This document shows positions 23,801-30,670 of a DNA stretch of 34,743 bases, one piece after another. Source of the stretch: Acidobacteria bacterium RIFCSPLOWO2_12_FULL_67_14b. Lineage in GTDB: Bacteria; Acidobacteriota; Vicinamibacteria; Vicinamibacterales; UBA2999. How positions within the stretch are numbered: position 1 is the stretch's first letter; each line of letters begins with the position of its first letter. Under the pieces are notes generated by a model. It was not told the DNA's origin and did no database searches. It worked only from the letters and a program-made list of their open reading frames with translations. Location of the stretch: positions 863 to 35,605 of the forward strand of contig MELE01000010.1 of assembly GCA_001768615.1 (NCBI GenBank), in the 5' to 3' direction. The translations under genes were made by a program, and so were the position numbers.

Positions 23801-25618
23801 ATGGCCGCTCATGCCACGTATTCCTACGACGTCCTGGTGATCGGGGCGGGCGGGGCCGGCCTGCGTGCGGCCATCGAGGCGGCCAACGGCGGCGTCTCGG
23901 TCGGCCTGATCTGCAAGTCGCTGCTCGGCAAGGCGCACACCGTCATGGCCGAAGGCGGCATGGCCGCCGCGTTGGCCAACGTCGACGAGCGCGACAACTG
24001 GAAGGTCCATTTCGCCGACACGATGCGGGGCGGCCAGTACGTGAACAACTGGCGGATGGCCGAGCTCCACGCGAAGGAAGCGCCGGACCGCGTGCGCGAG
24101 CTCGAAGCCTGGGGCGCGGCCTTCGACCGCACGCCCGACGGGAAGATCCTGCAGCGCAACTTCGGCGGCCACCGCTATCCGCGGCTGGCCCACGTCGGCG
24201 ATCGCACGGGCCTCGAGCTGATCCGCACACTCCAGGATCACACCACCTACCTGGGCGTCACGGTGCACATGGAGCACACCGTGATCGAGCTGATTCTCGA
24301 CGGCGGCCGGGCGGCGGGCGTGCTGGCCTACGACCGCGAGCGCGGCCGCTTCCACGTGTTTTCGGCGAAGGCCATCGTGCTCGCCACCGGCGGCATCGGC
24401 CGCGCCTACAAGATCACGAGCAACAGTTGGGAAGGCACCGGCGACGGCCACGCGCTGGCCTATCGCGCGGGCGCCGATCTCATCGACATGGAGTTCGTGC
24501 AGTTCCACCCGACCGGCATGGTCTGGCCGCCGAGCGTGCGCGGACTGCTGGTCACCGAGGGGGTCCGCGGTGAGGGCGGCGTGCTGAGGAACAGCGAAGG
24601 CCGCCGGTTCATGTTCGACGACATCCCCGACAACTACAAGGCGCAGACGGCCGCCGATCCCGAAGAAGGCTGGCGCTACGTGATGCAGGACAAGGACGCG
24701 CGGCGCCCGCCCGAGCTGCTCACGCGCGACCACGTCGCCCGCTGCATCCGCCGCGAAGTGAAGGCCGGGCGCGGCTCGCCGCACGGCGGCGTCTTCCTCG
24801 ACATCGCGTGGATCAAGGAGCGGATTCCCAACGCCGCGGAGCACATCAAGCGCAAGCTCCCGAGCATGTACCACCAGTTCAAGGAGCTGGCCGACCTCGA
24901 CATCACCAAGGAACCGATGGAGATCGGGCCGACCACGCACTACATCATGGGCGGCATCAAGGTGAACGCCGACTCGCAGGAGTCGACCATTCCCGGCCTG
25001 TTCGCCGCCGGCGAGTGCGCCGCCGGCATCAACGGCGCCAACCGGCTCGGCGGCAATTCGCTCTCGGATCTGATCGTCTTCGGCAAGCGCGCCGGCGAAT
25101 ACGCCGCGGAGTACGCGCGCAAGAACGCGGCGGTGAAGGTCGACAATGGGGCCGTGGAGCGGGCGATGAAGGCGTCGCTGGCGCCCTTCGATCGCGGCGC
25201 CGCCGGCGAGAATCCCTACCGGGTGCAACAGGACCTGCAAGAGACCATGCAGAACCTGGTCGGCATCGTCCGCACCGAGGCGGAGATGCAGGAGGCGGTG
25301 CAGAAGCTCGCCGGCTTCAACGAGCGCGCGTCACGCGCGGGCATCGACGGCCACCGGGAGTACAACTCGGGCTGGCACACCTGCATCGATCTCCGGAACC
25401 TGCTCGATGTCTCCGAGGCGATCGCGCGGTCGGCGATCGAACGCAAGGAGAGCCGCGGCGGCCACTTCCGCGAAGACTATCCAGACAAGCAGGCCGAGTT
25501 CGGCAGGTTCAACATCGCGGCCCGGCGGCAGCCCGGCGGGTCGATGGCGGTCACGCGCATTCCGCTGGCGGAGATGCCGGCCGAGCTGAACCAGGTCATC
25601 GAGGAGCAAAGACAGTGA
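23801..25618 (+). CDS. sdhA: Succinate dehydrogenase flavoprotein subunit
   Basis: A 605-residue flavoprotein that oxidises succinate to fumarate. It begins with the FAD-binding VLVIGAGGAGLRAAIEA; His46 in GKAHTVMAEGG is the expected site of covalent FAD attachment. The substrate region has FVQFHPTGM and TEGVRGEGGVLRN, THYIMGGIKVN, and AGECAAGINGANRLGGNSLSD near the second FAD contact. The C-terminal domain has HREYNSGWHTCIDLRN and SRGGHFREDYP. The gene abuts sdhC and overlaps sdhB by 4 nt, so the three are one operon. Direction in the cell (succinate oxidation or fumarate reduction) is not proven, but the Sdh1-type anchor suggests respiration. Confidence 0.96.
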   Translation: MAAHATYSYDVLVIGAGGAGLRAAIEAANGGVSVGLICKSLLGKAHTVMAEGGMAAALANVDERDNWKVHFADTMRGGQYVNNWRMAELHAKEAPDRVRELEAWGAAFDRTPDGKILQRNFGGHRYPRLAHVGDRTGLELIRTLQDHTTYLGVTVHMEHTVIELILDGGRAAGVLAYDRERGRFHVFSAKAIVLATGGIGRAYKITSNSWEGTGDGHALAYRAGADLIDMEFVQFHPTGMVWPPSVRGLLVTEGVRGEGGVLRNSEGRRFMFDDIPDNYKAQTAADPEEGWRYVMQDKDARRPPELLTRDHVARCIRREVKAGRGSPHGGVFLDIAWIKERIPNAAEHIKRKLPSMYHQFKELADLDITKEPMEIGPTTHYIMGGIKVNADSQESTIPGLFAAGECAAGINGANRLGGNSLSDLIVFGKRAGEYAAEYARKNAAVKVDNGAVERAMKASLAPFDRGAAGENPYRVQQDLQETMQNLVGIVRTEAEMQEAVQKLAGFNERASRAGIDGHREYNSGWHTCIDLRNLLDVSEAIARSAIERKESRGGHFREDYPDKQAEFGRFNIAARRQPGGSMAVTRIPLAEMPAELNQVIEEQRQ

Positions 25619-26361
25619 GCCAGGCCACCTTTCGCATCTGGAGAAGCGAGCCCGGCGGCGGCTCCGGCGCCTTCACGGACTACACCACCGAGATCTCCGA
25701 GGGCATGGTCGTGCTCGACGCGGTGCACAAGATCCAGGCGGAGCAGGCGCCCGACATGGCGTGCCGCTGGAACTGCAAGGCGGGCAAGTGCGGATCCTGT
25801 TCGGCAGAAATCAACGGCAAGCCGCGGTTGATGTGCATGAGCCGGCTGAACACGATCGACCTGAACGCGCCGGTAACCGTCGAGCCGATGCGGACGTTCC
25901 CGTTGATCAAGGACCTCGTGACCGACGTGTCGTGGAACTTCCGGACCAAGAAGGGCCTGAAGAAGTTCAAGCCGCGCCAGCCCGACGCGCCCGACGGCAC
26001 CTGGCGCATGGCGCAGCGCGACATCGACCGCGTGCAGGAGTTCCGCAAGTGCATCGAGTGCTTCCTGTGCCAGGACGTGTGCCACGTGCTGCGCGACCAC
26101 GACAAGCACGAGGAATTCATCGGCCCTCGCTTCTTCGTCTACTCGGCGGCGCTCGAAATGCACCCGCTCGACACCGACGACCGGCTGGCCGACCTCAAGG
26201 ACCGCCACAACATCGGCTACTGCAACATCACCAAGTGCTGCACCAAGGTGTGCCCCGAGCACATCCACATCACCGATAACGCCATCATCCCGTTGAAGGA
26301 ACGCGTCGTCGATCGCTTCTACGATCCGGTGACGCGGTTCCTCCGAATGGTGACAAGCTAG
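25615..26361 (+). CDS. sdhB: Succinate dehydrogenase iron-sulfur subunit
   Basis: A 248-residue protein starting at GTG 25615 inside the end of sdhA (GTGA overlap). The N-terminal ferredoxin domain has CRWNCKAGKCGSC plus a later Cys in PRLMCMSR for the [2Fe-2S] cluster. The C-terminal domain has CIECFLCQDVC for [4Fe-4S] and CNITKCCTKVCPEHI for [3Fe-4S]. It relays electrons from FAD to the membrane anchor. The order C-A-B and the sizes match the mycobacterial Sdh1 operon. A longer upstream reading frame exists but is only coding overlap with sdhA. Confidence 0.96.
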   Translation: MSQATFRIWRSEPGGGSGAFTDYTTEISEGMVVLDAVHKIQAEQAPDMACRWNCKAGKCGSCSAEINGKPRLMCMSRLNTIDLNAPVTVEPMRTFPLIKDLVTDVSWNFRTKKGLKKFKPRQPDAPDGTWRMAQRDIDRVQEFRKCIECFLCQDVCHVLRDHDKHEEFIGPRFFVYSAALEMHPLDTDDRLADLKDRHNIGYCNITKCCTKVCPEHIHITDNAIIPLKERVVDRFYDPVTRFLRMVTS

Positions 26362-26365
26362 GACT

Positions 26366-26869
26366 ATGTTCGAACTGAAGCGGCTCTCGATGTCCGCCAT
26401 TCCAGCCGCGCTGGCCAGGGCGGAGCGCTACCGCCTCCTCAACGAGCCGGAAGAGGCCCAGAGCATCTGCGAAGACATCCTGCACGTGGATCCTTCCAAT
26501 CGGGACGCCATCGTCACCTTGATCCTGGCGCTGACCGACGCGTTCCCGCGCGGCGCCGGCAATGCCGTCAGCCGCGCGCAGGAGTACGTGGCCAAGCTCG
26601 GCTCCGAATACGAGCGCTCCTACTACGCCGGCATCGTCGCCGAACGGCGGGCGCGGGCGCTGCTCGATCGCGGGGGCCCGGGCCGCGCGCTGCCGGCGGG
26701 CGACTGGCTCCGCGAGGCCATGCGCGCCTTCGAGCGCGCCGAGGCCGTGAAGCCCGTCGACAACGACGATGCGCTCCTGCGGTGGAACGCGTGCGTGCGG
26801 TTGTTCCAGCACCATCCGGAGCTGATGGTGACCGACGAAGAGCGCACCGCGCCCCTGATGCTGGAGTAG
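26366..26869 (+). CDS. TPR-like cytoplasmic protein downstream of sdhB
   Basis: A 167-residue protein starting 4 nt after the sdhB stop. The helices ALARAERYRLLNEPEEAQSICEDIL and VDPSNRDAIVTLILALTDAFP have TPR spacing and composition, followed by YYAGIVAERRARALLDRGGPG, REAMRAFERAEAVKPVDND and RWNACVRLFQHHP. No signal peptide. The tight spacing places it in the sdh operon; it could assist assembly or be an unrelated scaffold. No known sdh assembly factor (SdhE or SdhF4) similarity is visible. Confidence 0.75.
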   Translation: MFELKRLSMSAIPAALARAERYRLLNEPEEAQSICEDILHVDPSNRDAIVTLILALTDAFPRGAGNAVSRAQEYVAKLGSEYERSYYAGIVAERRARALLDRGGPGRALPAGDWLREAMRAFERAEAVKPVDNDDALLRWNACVRLFQHHPELMVTDEERTAPLMLE

Positions 26870-26887
26870 GTTATGCTGGCGTGGTCT

Positions 26888-27457
26888 ATGCGCCATCGAC
26901 TCCTGTTTGCCGGCGTGCTGCTGCTGGGCGCCCTGGCGTCTCCCGGCCTCGCCGCCGCCCAGGGCATCACGGTGGCGGTGGTCATCGACGCACAAGGTTT
27001 CCTCACGATTGGTGAATCCGACCAGAACGCGGGCCCGTTCGACTGGGTCGGCGTCGATTCGCGTATTTCCGCCGGCCCGCGCAGCTACGCCGTGCTCGCG
27101 TTTGCCAGCGGCGCCCGCTATCGCGTGGAGTCGCGCACCCGGGCGCACGTGCAGGGCAACACCGTGCATCGGCTCCATGGCATGGTGACCGAGCTGCCCG
27201 CGGTCCCGGCGTTTCCCGTTCGCCAGATCGGACGGGGCCGCACCGCCGCCGAGCCCACCGACGCGGACCGCGCGGCCCTCAAGGCCTTCGCCGACGCCAT
27301 TGGCACCACCGCCGACAAGGACCTGTTGCTGCTGGCGACCGTCGTGCACCTGCACTGGGGCATGCCGAAAGAGGCCGGCCTGTACTTGCAACGCGCCCGC
27401 GCGGCCAACGCGCCGAAGAAGCTCGTCGAGATGCTCCAGCGGCAACTCCCCAGCTGA
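26888..27457 (+). CDS. Exported protein of unknown function, sdh operon end
   Basis: A 189-residue protein with a signal peptide (MRHRLLFAGVLLLGALASPGLAAAQG). The mature region starts with beta-rich sequence (TVAVVIDAQGFLTIGES, RSYAVLAFASGARYRVES, ARAHVQGNTVHRLHG), suggesting a FecR-like or SH3-like domain that may line a small pocket. The C-terminal part, ADRAALKAFADAIGTTADKDLLLLATVVHLHWGMPKEAGLYLQRA, is helical with TPR character. I prefer ATG 26888; ATG 26873 adds five residues. It follows the TPR gene by 18 nt and ends 19 nt before the palindromic element. No catalytic motif is recognised. Confidence 0.7.
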   Translation: MRHRLLFAGVLLLGALASPGLAAAQGITVAVVIDAQGFLTIGESDQNAGPFDWVGVDSRISAGPRSYAVLAFASGARYRVESRTRAHVQGNTVHRLHGMVTELPAVPAFPVRQIGRGRTAAEPTDADRAALKAFADAIGTTADKDLLLLATVVHLHWGMPKEAGLYLQRARAANAPKKLVEMLQRQLPS

Positions 27458-27476
27458 GACTCCCATGACCTGCAGA

Positions 27477-27496
27477 GGCGGGTCTTTAGACCCGCC
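27477..27496. repeat. Palindromic intergenic element, copy 3
   Basis: GGCGGGTCT-TT-AGACCCGCC, the same arms as copies 1 and 2 with a different 2-nt loop. Here it lies between two convergent genes. On the minus strand its edge reads CTAGGCGGG, and that TAG is the stop codon of the RsbW-like gene. Confidence 0.9.
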
Positions 27497-27885
27497 TAGG
27501 TCTGCTTTCGGATCACCAGCACGTTGCGTTCACGCTCGCGCGTATAACTCACCTCGTCCACCAGCGTCTTCACGAGGTGCATCCCCAGGTTCGGGTCCTC
27601 GCGCTCGAGCGGATCGAACGGCGGCGCATCATCCTCGATTCGCGCGGTGAGGCTGGCGCCGTCATGCGCGAGGGCGACGCGGATCCGCTGCGCGCCGCGG
27701 TCGGGCCCGTAGCCGTACGAAATGATGTGCAAGACGATCTCGTCGAGCGCGAGGTTGAGCTGGGAGAGCACGTCGCCGTCGATGCCGTGCCGCAGGCAGA
27801 ACTGCTCGAGGTGTTCGGCGAGCAGCGGCATTTCCGCGAGGTCGTTGGAGAGCTCGAAGGCGAGCTGGTCGGGTTCCGGTGTCAT
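27496..27885 (-). CDS. RsbW-like serine kinase/anti-sigma ATPase domain protein
   Basis: A 129-residue GHKL ATPase domain protein of the HATPase_c_2 type. LNLALDEIVLHIISYGYG is the N-box with Glu49; the usual Asn four residues later is His53. ARIEDDAPPFDP is the G1-like loop and NLGMHLVKTLVDEVSY the second glycine region. Members phosphorylate anti-anti-sigma factors or inhibit sigma factors. No sigma factor or STAS antagonist is adjacent, so partner genes are elsewhere. ATG 27885 is preferred over 27972 because it gives the family length. The N-box substitution might weaken Mg2+ binding. Confidence 0.83.
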   Translation of the reverse strand: MTPEPDQLAFELSNDLAEMPLLAEHLEQFCLRHGIDGDVLSQLNLALDEIVLHIISYGYGPDRGAQRIRVALAHDGASLTARIEDDAPPFDPLEREDPNLGMHLVKTLVDEVSYTRERERNVLVIRKQT

Positions 27886-27910
27886 CGGTGCGACGGAAGC
27901 CCCAGCATAC

Positions 27911-28040
27911 CTTCCCCTGGAAAGACAATCGATTACAAACCCGCCAACGGGCTTGTCGTATTCTTCGGTCACAACGACAGAGGGGAAGCACCGGGTGGGG
28001 CGTCGCCAGTGAGCCGCAATGTCCCCACCCGGATTTTTTT
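27911..28040 (+). ncRNA. Candidate structured RNA ending in an intrinsic terminator
   Basis: In the divergent gap, CTTCCCCT (27911-27918) pairs with AGGGGAAG (27981-27988), enclosing two hairpins: CCCG-CCAA-CGGG (27940-27951) and TTGTCGT with ACGACAG (27953-27959, 27974-27980). Two nucleotides later comes a perfect 10-bp stem CCGGGTGGGG/CCCCACCCGG (27991-28000, 28023-28032) followed by A and seven Ts. A plus-strand transcript with a three-way junction and a terminator fits a small RNA or an attenuating leader. I do not recognise a known class. The 5' part overlaps possible leader of the divergent gene. Confidence 0.45.
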
Positions 28041-28051
28041 GTGTCTCGCGT

Positions 28052-28057
28052 TATAAT
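28052..28057 (+). promoter_or_regulatory. TATAAT -10 element upstream of the zinc ribbon gene
   Basis: A perfect TATAAT lies 57 nt before the ATG at 28115 and directly after the terminator at 28023-28040. No convincing -35 box is visible at 16-18 nt. The position suggests the zinc ribbon gene has its own promoter insulated by the terminator. Confidence 0.45.
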
Positions 28058-28114
28058 TTCCGGAAGGGGCGGCGCGTCGCGCCGCACCGCACACGAAAAG
28101 GGGAGACAGGGTCC

Positions 28115-28432
28115 ATGTTCGACAACCTGACGGGTAACAGCCTCGATCGCCGTAGTTTTCTTCGCGGTTCCGCCATGTTCGCCGCGGCCATCGGCCTGGC
28201 CGTCACCCCTGCGATGGCTCAGCAACAGCCGCCGCCGAAGCCGGAAGAAGAGAAGAAGAAGGAAGAGCCGCCGAAGGATCCGTTCGCCGATGGCGAGAAG
28301 AAGGACGGCGAGAAGAAGCTGGTCGACGCCGAGGGCCGCGAGTACCGCGTCTGCCCGCAGTGCGCCTACAACATGTACAAGCAGGGCCGCATGTGGGTGT
28401 GCGAGAACTGCGGTTACAGCTACGTTGAATAG
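28115..28432 (+). CDS. Tat-exported small zinc ribbon protein
   Basis: A 105-residue protein. Residues 8-36 form a twin-arginine signal (LDRRSFLRGSAMFAAAIGLAV, cleavage likely after AMA). Residues 37-70 are a lysine- and glutamate-rich linker, and the C-terminus is a zinc ribbon with Cys80/Cys83 (YRVCPQCAYNMYKQG) and Cys96/Cys99 (VCENCGYSYVE). The Tat signal implies folding, and metal insertion, in the cytoplasm before export. The metal could be iron, as in rubredoxin-like sites, or zinc. No family name is recognised. The start has an AAGGGGAGA ribosome site, and a strong terminator follows. It is a single-gene unit. Confidence 0.82.
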   Translation: MFDNLTGNSLDRRSFLRGSAMFAAAIGLAVTPAMAQQQPPPKPEEEKKKEEPPKDPFADGEKKDGEKKLVDAEGREYRVCPQCAYNMYKQGRMWVCENCGYSYVE

Positions 28433-28457
28433 CTAGCGCCGTCGCCCGATGACGCAG

Positions 28458-28496
28458 ACGCCCGGTTCCCGTTGAGGGGGCCGGGCGTTTTGTTTT
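28458..28496 (+). terminator. Intrinsic terminator after the zinc ribbon gene
   Basis: ACGCCCGGTTCCC (28458-28470) pairs with GGGGGCCGGGCGT (28476-28488) around loop GTTGA, including two G-U pairs, followed by TTTGTTTT. It ends the zinc ribbon transcript 25 nt after its stop codon. Confidence 0.9.
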
Positions 28497-28505
28497 CAAC
28501 GAGAC

Positions 28506-28600
28506 CACGAAGTTCACGAAGAAGACCACGAAGGCCACGAAGTGGTTTTCTCGAAGGAATGACTCTTCGTGATCTTCGTGGTGCCTTCGTGATCTTCGTG
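28506..28600. repeat. Inverted array of CACGAAG/CTTCGTG repeats
   Basis: Four copies of CACGAAG (28506, 28515, 28527, 28536) are followed by four of CTTCGTG (28565, 28574, 28585, 28594). Spacings 9-12-9 and 9-11-9 mirror each other, so the two arms of about 40 nt can pair into a long imperfect hairpin with a loop of about 20 nt. It lies between convergent genes, just before the stop of the amidohydrolase gene. Repeats of this type occur in many bacterial genomes. Confidence 0.85.
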
Positions 28601-28608
28601 GTTTCTTT

Positions 28609-29841
28609 CTAGATACCAGCGACCGTCTTCTCGACCAGCTTCAAGAACGCGGTAATCGTTTTTTCCAGATGCGGCTCCGGCGTGTCCTCTTCCTTGCAGT
28701 GCGACAACCCGTTCGACGAGTAGGCGAACATCATCACCACCGGCATGTGCGGCACCATCTCGGCGGCATCGTGCAGCGGGCCCGACGGCAACTGCGGCGC
28801 GTCGCCCGTGACTTCGCGCACCGCCTGCGTGCAGAGCTCGATCAGCCCCGGATCGAACGGCCGCGGCTCGATTTGCCATAACCGCTTCCATTCCACCGAC
28901 ACGTTGTTGTGCCTGGCCGCGTTCGCCGCCGCCTCGCGCGCGGCATCGAGCATCTTCGCCAGCACCTGGGCGTCGAGCGCTCGCTGATCGAGCGAGATCT
29001 CGCACACGCCGGGCACGGCCGTCACGATCCCGGGTTCGACCTTCACGGTGCCGACGGTGCAGACCACGCGCGCGTCCGGGGTGGTGTGCGCGATCCCGAT
29101 CTGCCGGAACGCGAGCGCGCTTTCCGCCGCCGCGAGGAACGCGTCGCGCCGCATCGGAATCGGCGTCGAGCCCGAGTGCGCAGCTTGTCCCGTGAATCGC
29201 AGCAGGTGCCGCTCGACGCCGAACGTCCCCAGCACGACACCGGTCGGCTGGTTCATCGCCTCGAGCACGGGCCCCTGCTCGATATGCAATTCGAGGTACG
29301 CCTTCGCCTCGATCGCCTGCAGGAACGTCTGCGCCTCGTGCATCCGCGGCAGCTCGACGCCGTTCTCACGCAGGGCGTCGACCAGCCGCGTGCCGGTCTT
29401 GTCGACGAGGTGCTCGACCTCGCCGATCGTGAGACTGCCGCTGGCGGCCGACGATCCGAGGAGGCTCCGCCCGAAGCGGGCGCCCTCCTCGTCGGCCCAA
29501 TCCACGACCTTGATCGTCACCGGCGGGCGCCGGTCCTTGAACATCCGCAGCGCCTCGAACCCGGCCATCATCCCAAGCGCGCCATCGAGCCAGCCGCCGT
29601 TGGGCACCGAATCCAGGTGACTGCCGATGATCACCGTGCGGCCCGATGCGCCCGGCAGCGTCGCCCAGCTGTTGCCGGCGGCATCGATCTCCGGCCGGAG
29701 GTCCAGCGTGGCGAGCTTGCCGTTGAACCACTGCCTGGCCTCGCGCCAGACCGGGCCCCACGCCAGGCGTTGGGCGCCGTCAGCCGTGGAGGTCAGGGCG
29801 GCAAGCTCGCGAAGGTTGGCAATGACGTCTCGTGCGCTCAT
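28609..29841 (-). CDS. M20-family amidohydrolase (N-carbamoyl-L-amino acid hydrolase/allantoate amidohydrolase type)
   Basis: A 410-residue Zn-dependent hydrolase. The dinuclear site ligands are His and Asp in IGSHLDSVPNGGWLDGALG, Glu-Glu in WADEEGARFGRSL, His in LELHIEQGP and a late His in SNGLSHCKEED. AGHSG-type features (GQAAHSGSTPIPMRRD) mark the dimerisation domain with substrate Arg. The family cleaves N-carbamoyl amino acids, allantoate or beta-ureidopropionate and releases ammonia or CO2; the exact substrate is open. ATG 29841 starts MSARDVIANL; TATACT lies 10 nt upstream on the minus strand, so the leader is short. A frame continuing further upstream is not homologous. It lies downstream of the second toxin-antitoxin pair. 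Confidence 0.88.
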   Translation of the reverse strand: MSARDVIANLRELAALTSTADGAQRLAWGPVWREARQWFNGKLATLDLRPEIDAAGNSWATLPGASGRTVIIGSHLDSVPNGGWLDGALGMMAGFEALRMFKDRRPPVTIKVVDWADEEGARFGRSLLGSSAASGSLTIGEVEHLVDKTGTRLVDALRENGVELPRMHEAQTFLQAIEAKAYLELHIEQGPVLEAMNQPTGVVLGTFGVERHLLRFTGQAAHSGSTPIPMRRDAFLAAAESALAFRQIGIAHTTPDARVVCTVGTVKVEPGIVTAVPGVCEISLDQRALDAQVLAKMLDAAREAAANAARHNNVSVEWKRLWQIEPRPFDPGLIELCTQAVREVTGDAPQLPSGPLHDAAEMVPHMPVVMMFAYSSNGLSHCKEEDTPEPHLEKTITAFLKLVEKTVAGI

Positions 29842-29884
29842 GATTGGCGGAAGTATAACCACTCCGCGACGACGCTCAACCTCA

Positions 29885-30292
29885 TCACCACACGACGGCG
29901 ACCGCCCGCGAGTTGGTGATCGCGGTGTCGCGGGTGACGAGCGGCAGGTCGAGCGTCTGCGCGGCCGAGACGATGAGCGCGTCGAACGGGTCGCGATTGA
30001 ACCGGAGTTCGTCGGCCACGAACACCTGCTCCGGCGTGAGATCGAACGGCTGGTAGGCGCCGTTGGTGAACAGATCGTCGAAGAAGGTGCGGGTGTTGCG
30101 CCTGAGGTTGACCTTGCCGGCCCGCGCCAGCAGCGTGACTTCCCACATGACCGCGATCGGCACATAGATCAGTGCCTTGCGCGCCTCGGTGGCGCGGAAA
30201 TGCGCGGCGGCCGCGGGTCCAAGCCCGCGGCCGCCGGCCGCATGGAACAACAGCGCGTGCGTGTCGGTGACCGCCGCCTTCAGCTCAGACAC
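29885..30292 (-). CDS. vapC: PIN-domain toxin (VapC-like), second pair
   Basis: A 135-residue PIN ribonuclease. The acidic residues are Asp10 in AVTDTHALLF, Glu51 in VMWEVTLLA, Asp101 and Asp104 in RDPFDALIVSAA and Asp122 in VTRDTAI, a full catalytic set. THALLF/W, LxRxGK and LPLVTRD match the PIN subfamily that includes FitB-like toxins. GTG 30292 is preferred because it overlaps the antitoxin stop by one nucleotide (TAGTG). It should cleave RNA when freed from the antitoxin. It differs in sequence from the toxin at 3753, so the pairs are not duplicates. Confidence 0.88.
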   Translation of the reverse strand: MSELKAAVTDTHALLFHAAGGRGLGPAAAAHFRATEARKALIYVPIAVMWEVTLLARAGKVNLRRNTRTFFDDLFTNGAYQPFDLTPEQVFVADELRFNRDPFDALIVSAAQTLDLPLVTRDTAITNSRAVAVVW

Positions 30293-30609
30293 TAGGTCCG
30301 TGTCCGCTTCTTGCGCGGCGCGCCGTAGCCCGAACGCGGCTCGCTCACCCACAGCCCGCGCGCCAGCGAACCGGTAAACAGCGACCGCACGTGATCGTCG
30401 GCGCTTTCGAGCAGCGGGTCCTCGCCCAGATCGATTGTGCCGACGACCGATCGCGCCGGCGCGGCCGCGCCCAGCCGCCCGGCCCGCGCTTCGGCAATCA
30501 GCCTATCGACGGCGTCGCTCAAGCTCCCTTTCCCGTCAGCCCGGGCCCGCGCCTTCAGCCAGAGCAGATTCGACTCTTCCAACGTCAGCGAAATGGCCTT
30601 CTTTGACAT
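30292..30609 (-). CDS. Antitoxin of the second PIN pair
   Basis: A 105-residue protein. KAISLTLEESNLLWLKARA and GSLSDAVDRLIAEARAGR look like a strand followed by two helices of a ribbon-helix-helix fold (residues 4-48), with GKGSLSDAV as the turn and second helix. Residues 50-105 form a flexible tail ending in a basic RKKRTRT that would wrap the toxin or bind DNA. It is coupled to the toxin gene by a one-nucleotide overlap. A perfect inverted repeat touches its start codon and is the likely autoregulatory site. Confidence 0.78.
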   Translation of the reverse strand: MSKKAISLTLEESNLLWLKARARADGKGSLSDAVDRLIAEARAGRLGAAAPARSVVGTIDLGEDPLLESADDHVRSLFTGSLARGLWVSEPRSGYGAPRKKRTRT

Positions 30610-30642
30610 GACGATGCCCTACACGATAAAGATAGCATCGTC
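30610..30642 (-). promoter_or_regulatory. Operator dyad of the second toxin-antitoxin pair
   Basis: GACGATGC (30610-30617) and GCATCGTC (30635-30642) form a perfect 8-bp inverted repeat with a 17-nt spacer directly next to the antitoxin ATG. TATCTT and TATCGT hexamers lie inside the spacer on the minus strand. It also falls in the shared gap with the divergent SDR gene. Confidence 0.5.
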
Positions 30643-30670
30643 TGCATCACGAGAAAAGGGGCGCCGTCAC

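Noticed and set aside
23198-25240. Minus-strand frame of about 680 codons opposite sdhC-sdhA
   Set aside because: Antisense to a clear succinate dehydrogenase; repetitive Arg/His/Asp-rich translation without a domain.
27911-28040. SRP (4.5S) or 6S RNA
   Set aside because: The conserved SRP domain IV loop (GGAAG-AGCA type) is not present, and the three-stem layout does not match the 6S fold.
28506-28600. CRISPR array or tandem coding repeat
   Set aside because: The units are 7 nt and change orientation halfway; the region has stops in all useful frames.
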